The notes beneath the pieces were generated by a model, which saw only the letters and a list, made by a program, of their open reading frames with translations, ran no database searches and was not told the origin of the DNA. Source: an uncultured Alteromonadaceae bacterium (GTDB lineage: Bacteria > Pseudomonadota > Gammaproteobacteria > Enterobacterales > Alteromonadaceae). From it: a DNA stretch of 64,000 nt. The DNA lies in contig CANNDC010000015.1 of assembly GCA_947503265.1 (NCBI GenBank), positions 38,014-102,013 on the forward strand. Reading direction: 5' to 3'. Within the stretch, counting starts at the first letter, position 1, and every line of letters begins with the position of its first letter. This document shows positions 36,750-45,358 of the stretch, in pieces. The position numbers were made by a program, and so were the translations under genes.

Positions 36750-39700
36750 TCAAGTGGATAGAGGCACCAAGCGAAAGCTGTAGTGATAGTCGCGCCATGG
36801 CAATTGATATTTTGCTAAGGGAGGTGATCCCCAAGAGTCAGTGCCTGCTACTCCCCGTTGTCGATAATCAATATTTATATACAAGATCTCCCTCTGCTTT
36901 AAGTCGTGAGGATGTAACCCCGCCTTTTCGAATTGGTCGTAATCTAAAACAGCGTAATTTTGCGCAGCAAATCCCAGCAAAGTTTGCGCCTCAAACCCTA
37001 GCCCCATTCCTTCACTATTGGTAAAAGAAACCTGTCTCACGTCTGTCCGATAGCCGTTTTCTTGGGGTCTGACATAAGGAAAATACAGATCGGAAACAGT
37101 AGACTCATATTGACCCACAAAAGCGGAAGCCTTGCGATCGCAATAGTTCTCGTGAGGGCCTCGTCCATACCAGTTAACCTTTTCAAACGTTGAATGCATT
37201 TGTATTAGGCTGCCAATTCTTGGTAATTGAAAATGCAGTTTGTGAGGTGCAGCATAAAACCAGATATCGAATTGAACCGCTCCTGCTTGATCGACCAAAT
37301 ATTTCACAAGATAGCGACTTTCTACCTCAGATAAATAATGCTCGGTGCTAATTTGTACCTCACCAGAATCTAGCGACTCAACGTTGAAGGAAATTAACTT
37401 TGTATGTTGACCCGCGAATTGCCATGCCTTTGCTTTGTCAGGAAAATTTTCCCCAAAATCATTGTCCGTTGGAGCGCGCCAAAATTCTGGCCGAATGGGC
37501 GCCAAAATCAGATCAACATCATTTATTTTATAATTGTTGAGCCAACCCGTGGTTTTACAAAAAGACATACTGACGTGTTGAGTTTCCAAGGTGATGGTAG
37601 AAGACGTTTCTTTAGTCGATATTGCCGAATCACCTGCTCGAGTTGCACTAGGGTTTATGCAGCTAGGCGTCACATTTGATTCTGCTACCGCAAGCTGACA
37701 CCGTGCTAACACATACCCTTGCTCCAATCCAAAAGATGCAATTTTGTTGCAGAATTCCAGATTCAGAAAAACCTCTTTTTCCGGATTCGGCTGCCAATCA
37801 ATGGGCAGAGTTAATTCAATTGATTGTTGTGGTGAAACATCTAAATCATCGACCATACCCCATTGCGTCTGACACCCATTTTCAAGCAGTGTCCAATGTA
37901 AAGTGACATCACTTAAGTCAGTAAAAAACCGCTTATTTTGAATCGCAATTTTTCCTGAGACAATATCGATTAACCTTGCCGAAATATTTTGATAAACCAC
38001 CCTAACTTCGTGCGCATAAGGATTGGGTGAGCGATCTGCCGCCATCACGCCATTGGCGCTAAAATTACCTTCGTGATACATATCTGGCGTTTCAAAATCG
38101 CCTCCATAAGCCCAATAATTGCGTCCTTCGCTCGTTTGAGCTAAAAAGGTTTGATCAACCCAATCCCAGATAAATCCGCCTTGCAATATCGGCTTAGATT
38201 CAATCAATCGCCAATAATCAGCCAAATTTCCCATTGAATTGCCCATCGCATGCTCATATTCACACAAAATAAGTGGACGGGATTCTCCTATTTCAGCGTA
38301 ATTGGTTAGGGTGTCGATGCTTGCATACATCTGGCTATACATATCGGTATGACGTCTTAATTGTGCTTGTTCTGACATCACCGGCATATTTGTACGTTGT
38401 TTTAACCAGTCGTAAAGCACTTCAATATTCTTACCATCACCACTTTCATTGCCGATGGACCAGATAACGATGGACGGGTGATTTTTATCCCTCTGGTACA
38501 TGTTTTCCACACGATGAATAAACGCATCTTGCCACTCAGGCATGTTTACCATGTGTTTTTCTGGTTCATAGGATACACCTTGATTGGCCGCCCCCATGCC
38601 ATGGCACTCTATGTTTGCTTCATCTACCACATAAATACCGTGCTCATCGGTCAAATCATACCAATAGGGATCATTTGGATAATGAGAAGTGCGCACGGCG
38701 TTAATATTGTATTGTTTAAACAGTGCAATATCGTTACGCATGGATTCTCTGCTCACTACGTGCCCGGTCACAGGATCATGTTCGTGTCGATTGACACCTT
38801 TGAATAAAACCGCTTTTCCATTGATCAGCAGGTTGCCATTTTTTAATTCGCTGGTGCGAAATCCAACTTTCTTACGCACCACCTGTAAGGTTTTTCCATG
38901 ACCATCTGTTAAGCAAATTACCAGCTCATACAGATAAGGTGATTCGGCACTCCATTTGTGAACATCTTCAATGTCAGCAGTAAAATTGTGCTTGAGATTG
39001 CTAGACAGATCAGAATCCTGACTGCCCTGCCTGACATACTCGCCATTTCTGTCACATAACACATAAGATAAGGTGTAATTAGCGCTAGCTAGATCAGAAT
39101 GATGGCAAAGAGTGATATCTACCGATAATCGGCCATCTTGATAACTATCATCTAGCTCACTTACTATGTGAATATCCTGAATTCGTAATTTAGGCGTACA
39201 ATACCAATAGATATCTCGCTCGATACCGGCCAAACGCCACATATCTTGCAATTCCAAATAAGTACCGTCACACCAACGATAAACCGCTAGAGCAATACAA
39301 TTTTTTCTGACTTTTACGAACTTGGTAATATCAAATTCGGACGGACTTTTTGAGTCTTGTGCGTATCCAACAAAGTGACCATTAATCCACAAATAGAATG
39401 CAGATTTTACTGCGCCTAAATGAATAAAAACCTGTTTTCCTTGCCAATCAACCGGTAAATCCACATATCGCTTGTATGATCCTACAGGGTTGTTATCGGG
39501 CACTTCTCCGGCAACAGGTTCAGCAGCGAAGTCGACCCGCTGATTGATATAATTTGCGTGGCCATACCCTTGCATCTCCCAGTTTGCGGGTACTTGAATA
39601 CTATCCCAGTTGGAAACATCGAAATCCGGTTTAATAAAATCAGAGGGGGTAGATTCAGGAGACTGACTATAATGGAAATGCCACTGGCCATTTAACAACT

Positions 39701-39851
39701 GATAATTTTCGAATGCCCAAGGTGAGTTGATGTATTCACCCGGATCTTGTTCAAAAGCGTAAAAAGAACTTCGCATGGGTAATTTATTGATAGAAAATAC
39801 CCTTGGGTTTCGCCATTCAGGTATTGATGACGAAATAACGTTGTTCTTCAT
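36750..39851 (-). CDS. lacZ: GH2 beta-galactosidase, LacZ type, cytoplasmic
   Basis: A 1033-aa LacZ-type enzyme without a signal peptide. The five-domain layout is intact: jelly roll (PANWEMQGYGHANYINQ), a TIM barrel with acid/base Glu469 in IVIWSIGNES and nucleophile Glu531 in LILCEYEHAMGNS, and the C-terminal sandwich (YGRGPHENYCDRK). The usual NRHEH motif is conserved, unlike the lipoprotein GH2 at 10.5 kb. It would hydrolyse beta-galactosides that reach the cytoplasm. It starts at ATG 39851 with a GGAG-like site (CCGGAGTGATTC). Confidence 0.93.
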   Translation of the reverse strand: MKNNVISSSIPEWRNPRVFSINKLPMRSSFYAFEQDPGEYINSPWAFENYQLLNGQWHFHYSQSPESTPSDFIKPDFDVSNWDSIQVPANWEMQGYGHANYINQRVDFAAEPVAGEVPDNNPVGSYKRYVDLPVDWQGKQVFIHLGAVKSAFYLWINGHFVGYAQDSKSPSEFDITKFVKVRKNCIALAVYRWCDGTYLELQDMWRLAGIERDIYWYCTPKLRIQDIHIVSELDDSYQDGRLSVDITLCHHSDLASANYTLSYVLCDRNGEYVRQGSQDSDLSSNLKHNFTADIEDVHKWSAESPYLYELVICLTDGHGKTLQVVRKKVGFRTSELKNGNLLINGKAVLFKGVNRHEHDPVTGHVVSRESMRNDIALFKQYNINAVRTSHYPNDPYWYDLTDEHGIYVVDEANIECHGMGAANQGVSYEPEKHMVNMPEWQDAFIHRVENMYQRDKNHPSIVIWSIGNESGDGKNIEVLYDWLKQRTNMPVMSEQAQLRRHTDMYSQMYASIDTLTNYAEIGESRPLILCEYEHAMGNSMGNLADYWRLIESKPILQGGFIWDWVDQTFLAQTSEGRNYWAYGGDFETPDMYHEGNFSANGVMAADRSPNPYAHEVRVVYQNISARLIDIVSGKIAIQNKRFFTDLSDVTLHWTLLENGCQTQWGMVDDLDVSPQQSIELTLPIDWQPNPEKEVFLNLEFCNKIASFGLEQGYVLARCQLAVAESNVTPSCINPSATRAGDSAISTKETSSTITLETQHVSMSFCKTTGWLNNYKINDVDLILAPIRPEFWRAPTDNDFGENFPDKAKAWQFAGQHTKLISFNVESLDSGEVQISTEHYLSEVESRYLVKYLVDQAGAVQFDIWFYAAPHKLHFQLPRIGSLIQMHSTFEKVNWYGRGPHENYCDRKASAFVGQYESTVSDLYFPYVRPQENGYRTDVRQVSFTNSEGMGLGFEAQTLLGFAAQNYAVLDYDQFEKAGLHPHDLKQREILYINIDYRQRGVAGTDSWGSPPLAKYQLPWRDYHYSFRLVPLST

Positions 39852-40163
39852 GCAGAATCACTCCGGTCAAATTCGTAGTTTACGGTAAGGCTTATTTCAA
39901 TCGCTTTCAACTATCAATTTTTGCCGTTCAGAATAAGGTGCGAGTGTTGGATAATTGGTTTGTCTCTGCCTTACCAAGCCTATGTATTGTTTTGCTTAAT
40001 GTTGAATTGGCTTTGAATTAGTAGACATCAAAGAATATGCATTTCACCTTTCGAATCACCTGAGTATGTGAAACATCAAACTGACTATTTATCGCTGTAA
40101 AACTGGCAACATGCTCAACAAATAGCGACAATAGGTTTTTTCTTGAGGAGTATATAAACTGCT
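39852..40163. other. divergent intergenic region, lacZ-flavodoxin
   Basis: This 312-bp gap separates divergent genes. A GAGGAG ribosome-like sequence at 40145-40150 lies 13 bp before the flavodoxin ATG, rather far from it. I found no ORF, no clear operator palindrome and no tandem array in this gap. Confidence 0.4.
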
Positions 40164-40700
40164 ATGTCTGACGCACCTTTGTCTATCGGATTGTTTTACG
40201 GTTCAACTACCTGCTATACGGAAATGGCGGCAGAAAAAATTCAGGCAGCCTTAAACGCCTTATTCGATCAAGATATTGTCGATTTGTTCAACATCAAAGA
40301 CGTCCCGCTAGCGAGAACTCAAGAATACGATTTGCTTATCTTTGGTATTTCCACTTGGGACTTTGGTGAACTTCAAGAAGATTGGGAATCGACCTGGGAT
40401 GACATAAAAACCTTGAATCTAAGTGATAAAACAGTCGCTATCTTTGGCTTAGGTGATCAAATTGGCTATACAGACTGGTTCCAAGATGCGGTGGGCATGT
40501 TACACGATGAATTGGCTGTTTTAGGCTGTGATTTTATCGGGTATTGGCCAAACGAAGGATATGAATTTACAAACTCTAAAGGTCTTACTGAAGATGGTAG
40601 CCATTTCTTAGGATTGTCGTTAGATGATGAGAACCAATACGATTTGACAGATGACAGAATTGCCCAATGGACTGAGCAATTATTAACTGAACTCGGTTAA
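40164..40700 (+). CDS. long-chain flavodoxin
   Basis: A 178-aa flavodoxin with the FMN phosphate loop LFYGSTTCYTE, the isoalloxazine regions FGISTWDFGELQEDW and GLGDQIGYTDWF, and the long-chain insertion. It carries single electrons at low potential in the cytoplasm. It is followed 17 bp later by the CLCA_X-like gene on the same strand. Confidence 0.9.
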   Translation: MSDAPLSIGLFYGSTTCYTEMAAEKIQAALNALFDQDIVDLFNIKDVPLARTQEYDLLIFGISTWDFGELQEDWESTWDDIKTLNLSDKTVAIFGLGDQIGYTDWFQDAVGMLHDELAVLGCDFIGYWPNEGYEFTNSKGLTEDGSHFLGLSLDDENQYDLTDDRIAQWTEQLLTELG

Positions 40701-40717
40701 TTCAACCTAGCTTAAAG

Positions 40718-41500
40718 ATGAGCGAACCCCCACGAATCCAGCGCCCTTTCTACAGAAACGGTCCTTCTCATCGAGATGGAGCCGATGTGTCCTTTACGGA
40801 CATTGTTAAAGTATTTGGCTTCAAAACCGTTCAAATTGGTAAATGGGTTACGAAAGAAGAGCAGCAAATCGCCGCAAATTTATTTTTTGATGCGCTGTGT
40901 GATTTGATGGATATTCTGCAAGTTCCTGAACACGTTATTTCCCTTAATTCTAATTTATCACTCGCATTTGGTGTCGGTGGACAAAAGCACTCTAGTGCCC
41001 ATTACGATAGTCGCAAAGGGCAACTAGCCCTTGCCAAAAATGCTGGAGGCGGCGCTCTGGCTCATGAATGGTTTCACGCATTTGATCATTATATTTGCAG
41101 CAGAGCGTTTGTCGATCCCACCCCGCATGGGTTTGCATCTCAATCGTGGTTAGATGACAAACCGCAGGTTGCTCACTCGCTCAACCAAAAGTTAAGCGCA
41201 TGGCTCGCAACTATTTTTCTCAGTGAAGACGGAAAAGAGCCAAGTGAATATGTGAATCGTTGCGCATTGGCTGACAAGACATTGAAAATGTATTATTACT
41301 CTCAACCTCAAGAGCTATCGGCACGTGCGTTTGAAGCAGCGATACAAGATCACCCCATAAAAAATGCGTTTCTTGTGCAAGGAACCAAGCAAACTCAAGA
41401 AGCAAAAATCGGCATTTATCCATTAGATGACCTTCGTTACCGTTCGTCCACTGCTCTTTTCGAGTATTTTTATTCTCTTGGAAGGGCCTTAGCACGCTGA
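40718..41500 (+). CDS. CLCA_X-like protein with HEWFH zinc-peptidase motif
   Basis: A 260-aa protein with an LPD1/CLCA_X-type region around ALAHEWFHAFDHYICSRAF, where HEWFH matches the zincin HExxH pattern, preceded by RKGQLALAKNAGGG. A metallopeptidase role is inferred from the motif only; the family is not characterised to my knowledge. No signal peptide is seen. It lies 17 bp after flavodoxin and was probably co-transcribed with it. Confidence 0.7.
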   Translation: MSEPPRIQRPFYRNGPSHRDGADVSFTDIVKVFGFKTVQIGKWVTKEEQQIAANLFFDALCDLMDILQVPEHVISLNSNLSLAFGVGGQKHSSAHYDSRKGQLALAKNAGGGALAHEWFHAFDHYICSRAFVDPTPHGFASQSWLDDKPQVAHSLNQKLSAWLATIFLSEDGKEPSEYVNRCALADKTLKMYYYSQPQELSARAFEAAIQDHPIKNAFLVQGTKQTQEAKIGIYPLDDLRYRSSTALFEYFYSLGRALAR

Positions 41501-41614
41501 TTTGAGTGAGTAAACAATATTTTTATTAACGAATTTGTCATAACTCGTTTACTCTGCCCCCAAACTAATTCTATACTATGTAAAGTTCGCGATTAACCAT
41601 TGTGGTAGGGAATT

Positions 41615-42022
41615 ATGAGAAAAAAGAAACACGGCTCAGCTGACGACGAAGCAGCAATTGATATGACGCCTATGCTCGACATTGTATTCATCATGTTGAT
41701 ATTCTTCATTGTGACGACATCTTTCGTAAAAGAAAAAGGATTGATGGCTAACCGTCCTAAGGCACCAGATAGTCCTCCACCACCAACTAATGTGAAGTCT
41801 TTGGCAATTCGTATTGACCAAAATGGGACTATAGTAATGAACAACCGTGAAGTTGATATTCGTCGAGTTGTTGCAAACATTCAAAGCTTCTTAGCTGAAA
41901 ACAATACGGATTCAGCAGCCATACAAGCGCACTCCAAAGCGAAGCACGGAATTGTGGTTGAAGTAATGAACCAAGCAAAAGAAGCAGGTATCGATAAAGT
42001 TTCGATTCTAGTTAAAGACTAG
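41615..42022 (+). CDS. ExbD/TolR-like biopolymer transport protein
   Basis: A 135-aa protein with one N-terminal membrane span holding the essential Asp (DMTPMLDIVFIMLIFFIVTTSF) and a periplasmic domain (VKSLAIRIDQNG, GIVVEVMNQAKEAG). ExbD-type proteins work with ExbB and TonB to energise outer-membrane receptors. No ExbB or TonB is adjacent, so it is an orphan here. ATG 41615 has AGGGA upstream, and a strong terminator follows. Confidence 0.88.
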   Translation: MRKKKHGSADDEAAIDMTPMLDIVFIMLIFFIVTTSFVKEKGLMANRPKAPDSPPPPTNVKSLAIRIDQNGTIVMNNREVDIRRVVANIQSFLAENNTDSAAIQAHSKAKHGIVVEVMNQAKEAGIDKVSILVKD

Positions 42023-42057
42023 CCAGCAACTACTTCGCGCTGGTAGATTATAATATT

Positions 42058-42087
42058 AAAGGCCAATGAATGATTTCATTGGCCTTT
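42058..42087 (+). terminator. intrinsic terminator of the exbD-like gene
   Basis: A 13-bp stem (AAAGGCCAATGAA/TTCATTGGCCTTT) with a TGAT loop runs into TTTTT, the standard Rho-independent form, 36 bp after the exbD stop. Confidence 0.92.
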
Positions 42088-42093
42088 TTCTTT

Positions 42094-42129
42094 GTGCACT
42101 TGATGTAAATTGTGCACTTGATGTAATTT
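42094..42129. repeat. 18-bp tandem direct repeat
   Basis: Two adjacent 18-bp copies of GTGCACTTGATGTAAATT (42094-42111) and GTGCACTTGATGTAATTT (42112-42129) lie just after the exbD terminator. They differ at one base. Confidence 0.8.
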
Positions 42130-42321
42130 TTTATTTCTAGATTCAACCGCAGTCTTTGCTGTCTTTGATATGGGTTTATTAATCCATTAACTCTCCGAGA
42201 ACTGTCTAAATCTAAGTTGTGTTACCCATAACTATCAATACATTCAAAACCAGACTTCATTCTAGATACTCAACCCCAATAGGTTAGTACTTACTTGCGT
42301 GAAAAATTATTGAAGATAGGG

Positions 42322-42720
42322 CTATTCTGTCGACATTAATTCAAAGCCTTCATCTAACCACCCTGTTGCACCACCAATCATCTTTTTCACTGGACGGCCT
42401 AATCTGGCTAGCTTTATCGCGGCTTTCTCAGTGGCATTGCAATGAGGCCCAGCACAATAAACCACAAAGATGGTATCTTCCGGATATTTGGCTAATGATT
42501 GCTCGTTGATTTGAGCGTGGGGTAGAAATTCCGCACCATCTATATAGCCTTTTTGGGCTACCTCAACTGCTCTCACATCCAATAGAACGAAGTCATGCAA
42601 ATTGTTGTTGAGGGCATAATGTACATCCCAACAATCCGTTTCGAATTTTAATAACTGTTGAAAATGTGCCAAAGCTTCTTCGCTCGGGGCGGGTTTAGGT
42701 CTGACTACCATTGAATGCAT
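42322..42720 (-). CDS. rhodanese-like sulfurtransferase
   Basis: A 132-aa single-domain rhodanese with CH2A-like LLDVRAVEVAQKGYIDGAEFLPH, and an active-site loop VVYCAGPHC with catalytic Cys89, then GGATGWLDEGFEL. These proteins move sulfane sulfur in the cytoplasm. It stands alone between the exbD gene and the AraC regulator. Confidence 0.85.
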   Translation of the reverse strand: MHSMVVRPKPAPSEEALAHFQQLLKFETDCWDVHYALNNNLHDFVLLDVRAVEVAQKGYIDGAEFLPHAQINEQSLAKYPEDTIFVVYCAGPHCNATEKAAIKLARLGRPVKKMIGGATGWLDEGFELMSTE

Positions 42721-42843
42721 TTTGTCTCTCCTCTATCGTAAAACATCATCCAAACCCCAGTTACAATTGATTGAAAATGGAATTTGGATAACAGTGAAAA
42801 GGCATTGTGCCAATCTACGTCTCAAAATCACATTGGCTGGATA

Positions 42844-42875
42844 GACATTATTCGATAATATCAAGACATAATGTC
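42844..42875. promoter_or_regulatory. inverted repeat, possible operator
   Basis: GACATTAT (42844-42851) and ATAATGTC (42868-42875) are perfect inverted 8-mers separated by 16 bp. They lie between the rhodanese and the AraC-family regulator, upstream of its leader array. Confidence 0.4.
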
Positions 42876-42930
42876 GAACTTGAGTTGCAATATACTGCTA
42901 CTAAGGTGAGTTTTAAGTTTTAGTCCATCA

Positions 42931-43086
42931 ATTTGATGGTAAATGTTGAAACAAGCATTTGATAGTGAGTGTTGAAATGGGCATTTGATAACAAGTGTTG
43001 AAATGGGTATTTGAAGGAAAGTGTTGAAACAGGCATTTGATGACAAGTCTTGAGATGGGCATTTGATGGAAAATATAAAAGCAGGC
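42931..43086 (+). repeat. 26-bp tandem array (13x2) in a gene leader
   Basis: Six 26-bp units run without indels at 42931-42956, 42957-42982, 42983-43008, 43009-43034, 43035-43060 and 43061-43086. Each unit splits into two 13-mers, of types ATTTGATGGNAAG and TGTTGAAATGGGC, which share TTGA at positions 3-6. The array ends two bases before the ATG at 43089, so its last unit supplies the ribosome site (GCAGGC). Confidence 0.88.
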
Positions 43087-43088
43087 AA

Positions 43089-44063
43089 ATGGTAAAGCAG
43101 ATAAAGGACAAACAAGTGAAGGTGAAACAGGTATCTATTTTAGCTTACAACAAGGTTTCGTTATTTGAACTTGCTTGTGCGGTTGAACTCTTTGCCATAC
43201 CAAGGCCCGAATTTGAGCAATGGTATCAAGCCGAAGTTATTACCTTTGAAAATCGCGAGCTAGAATTAATCGCAGATATGACACTAACCTGCAAACACGC
43301 CAATGACCTTCGGCAAACAGATTTGTTAATTGTGCCTAGTTGGCCGATATCGCAAACAGAGATTGATCCGTTACTTTCTCAATCTATCTTGGACTTTTAC
43401 CACCAAGGTGGTCGAATAATCAGCTTCTGTTCTGGCTCCTTTTTACTTGGTAGGCTCGGGATATTGGATGGTAAATCGGCAACAACCCATTGGCGTTACG
43501 CAGACGAATTTAAGCAAGAGTTTCCCAAGGTGAATTATGTGGATGATGTTCTGTACGTCAAAGAAGACAGAATAGGTTGCTCAGCAGGTAGTGCTTCAGC
43601 AATTGATTTAGGCATCGATATCATTCGACACGATTTTGGCTTTGGTCACGCAAATTCGGTAGCAAGACGTTTGGTGTTGCCTGCACACCGAGCCGGAGGA
43701 CAAAAGCAATTCGTTGAAAAAACCATTCCGAGAGGCCGAAATTCCTTTTCAGAGACCCTTGATTGGGCCGTAATGAATATAAGTGAAGATCTCACCATAG
43801 ATCAACTGGCTAAGCGCGCGAATTTAACACGTCGCACCTTTGATCGAAGGTTTCGACACACATTCAACCAAACACCAACGCAATGGTTAATAGAACGAAA
43901 ATTGGAGATAGCAAAAGGACGGTTGGAGTCCACTGAGGACAGTTTGGAATCGATAGCAGGTCAAGCAGGCTTTGCCAATGCCATTACTATGCGACACAAC
44001 TTTAATAAATATTTAGCTATTACACCCAGTCAATATCGCATGCAATTTAAACAAAATCTCTAA
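43089..44063 (+). CDS. DJ-1/PfpI-AraC transcriptional regulator (FtrA-like)
   Basis: A 324-aa regulator with an N-terminal DJ-1/PfpI glutaminase-like domain (VSILAYNKVSLFELACAVELF, GGRIISFCSGSFLLGRLG with the elbow Cys) and a C-terminal AraC domain with two helix-turn-helices (LAKRANLTRRTFDRRFRHTF, ESIAGQAGFANAITMRHNFNKYLAITPSQYR). FtrA-type regulators bind DNA in response to small ligands. I chose ATG 43089; the frame opens earlier with TTG 43050 inside the repeat array, but that upstream part only translates the array. Its own promoter is likely upstream of the array. Confidence 0.85.
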   Translation: MVKQIKDKQVKVKQVSILAYNKVSLFELACAVELFAIPRPEFEQWYQAEVITFENRELELIADMTLTCKHANDLRQTDLLIVPSWPISQTEIDPLLSQSILDFYHQGGRIISFCSGSFLLGRLGILDGKSATTHWRYADEFKQEFPKVNYVDDVLYVKEDRIGCSAGSASAIDLGIDIIRHDFGFGHANSVARRLVLPAHRAGGQKQFVEKTIPRGRNSFSETLDWAVMNISEDLTIDQLAKRANLTRRTFDRRFRHTFNQTPTQWLIERKLEIAKGRLESTEDSLESIAGQAGFANAITMRHNFNKYLAITPSQYRMQFKQNL

Positions 44064-44424
44064 CAATTCTGTCTACCGAACGATGGCGAACCGGCATATG
44101 CACGTCGTCAGCAACGTGATCCGCAGGATAGGCATACAAGCCAAAGCGATTTTCTTTGCAATGACTAATAATCACCACATATTCGGGTGCATGTTCAATG
44201 TTTCCACGAAAAGGATCGATAACAGGCACTTGATATCTGCCTAAATTGATCATCGCCATTTTTCGTCCATTGCGATAAAAAGTTTTGTCTAATACAGGAT
44301 TATGGATGATGGAATAAACCGCAAATTTTGGTAATTGCAGTGGAATACCTTGCCAAACCAGTTGCACGACTTGCAAATGGTCAACAAGGGACGAGATTGA
44401 CTCTGGTAATTCGAGTTCTCGCAT
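44047..44424 (-). CDS. CheW-like domain protein
   Basis: A 125-aa protein with a CheW-like beta-barrel pattern: PKFAVYSIIHNPVLDK, INLGRYQVPVIDPFRG and YVVIISHCKENRFGLYAYPADHVADD. CheW scaffolds couple chemoreceptors to CheA; here the lone protein has no chemotaxis neighbours, so it may be a divergent CheW-like protein. It overlaps the end of the convergent AraC gene by 17 bp. Confidence 0.65.
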   Translation of the reverse strand: MRELELPESISSLVDHLQVVQLVWQGIPLQLPKFAVYSIIHNPVLDKTFYRNGRKMAMINLGRYQVPVIDPFRGNIEHAPEYVVIISHCKENRFGLYAYPADHVADDVHMPVRHRSVDRIVRDFV

Positions 44425-44474
44425 ATTACAGCCTCCTTCGAATGTTCCTATAACTATAGCAAGAATTTCAAACT

Positions 44475-45251
44475 CTAAAAGTTTTGATAGAACGCCTTAC
44501 ATATTTGTTTAAAATCTTCACTGTATTGATTGTGGTTATTTCGAATCACTAGTTGTGTTTTTTCCATGGTTTTCTGCTCTTTCGAGAAACCCAAAAGTAC
44601 GCGCTTGGCATTTTTAGTTTCGGAATTCTTTACGCGACACTGATGAAAGCAATGCAGATTGTATTCCAATCCAATATTGAGAATTTCAGTAGACTGATCT
44701 GCTGGTAAGATGCAATAAAATTTTCCCTTGATACTCAACAGCCTAGCAACATGCATAACCAAATCTTCAAATGAAAGGTCGACGGTATGACGTGCTTGTT
44801 GACGATTTTTTGCCATAAAATTCGCATCATCCTTGTGCAAGTCTTGAGTAAGTACATTAAAAAACGGAGGATTACTGACAATCAAGTCAAACTGTAAATC
44901 GGCGTTGAAATCTTGTAACCGCGTTTGCTGGAACGACAATGCACTCGACCAAGGAGAATTTTGAGCATTTAACTTAGCTTGCTTGATTGCATCAGCGTCA
45001 CTATCAATTCCCACAATGTGCACTTCTTTTAAATCTATCAAAGGAGAACTGGCTAACTTCTGCGCTATCATAATCGCGATGATTCCGCTGCCGGTGCCTA
45101 TATCTAGCACCGCTATTGAATCTTTAGATTTCGATTCTTCAGCTTGAACCCAGCTCCCCAACAAAATCGCATCAGTTCCGACTTTCATCGCGCACTGTGC
45201 ATCATCGATTACAAATTGTTTAAATCGAAATATGCGGGATTTATTGTTCAT
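44475..45251 (-). CDS. trmN6: tRNA1(Val) (adenine(37)-N6)-methyltransferase
   Basis: A 258-aa SAM-dependent enzyme with VLDIGTGSGIIAIMIAQ (SAM motif) and the DLIVSNPPFF catalytic motif of N6-adenine methyltransferases, plus FKQFVIDDAQCAMKVGTDAILLGSW typical of TrmN6/YfiC. It methylates A37 of tRNA1(Val). It starts at ATG 45251 and is divergent from the S9 peptidase. Confidence 0.88.
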   Translation of the reverse strand: MNNKSRIFRFKQFVIDDAQCAMKVGTDAILLGSWVQAEESKSKDSIAVLDIGTGSGIIAIMIAQKLASSPLIDLKEVHIVGIDSDADAIKQAKLNAQNSPWSSALSFQQTRLQDFNADLQFDLIVSNPPFFNVLTQDLHKDDANFMAKNRQQARHTVDLSFEDLVMHVARLLSIKGKFYCILPADQSTEILNIGLEYNLHCFHQCRVKNSETKNAKRVLLGFSKEQKTMEKTQLVIRNNHNQYSEDFKQICKAFYQNF

Positions 45252-45358
45252 AGGCCTTGTTGCTATACAATGATTGTAGATTCTCAGTAGAAGCTAATGT
45301 CATGCTTCATCAATCTAGGGTGTATTTGCCTAGAAAGATAACAGGAATAATCAAAAGA

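Noticed and set aside
42931..43086. CRISPR array
   Set aside because: The units are directly adjacent, with no unique spacers and no cas genes nearby; this is a tandem array.
42861..43115. Minus-strand ORFs of 63 and 84 codons with repetitive peptides
   Set aside because: They only translate the 26-bp array in two different frames; the repeats stay open by chance and no ribosome site is present.
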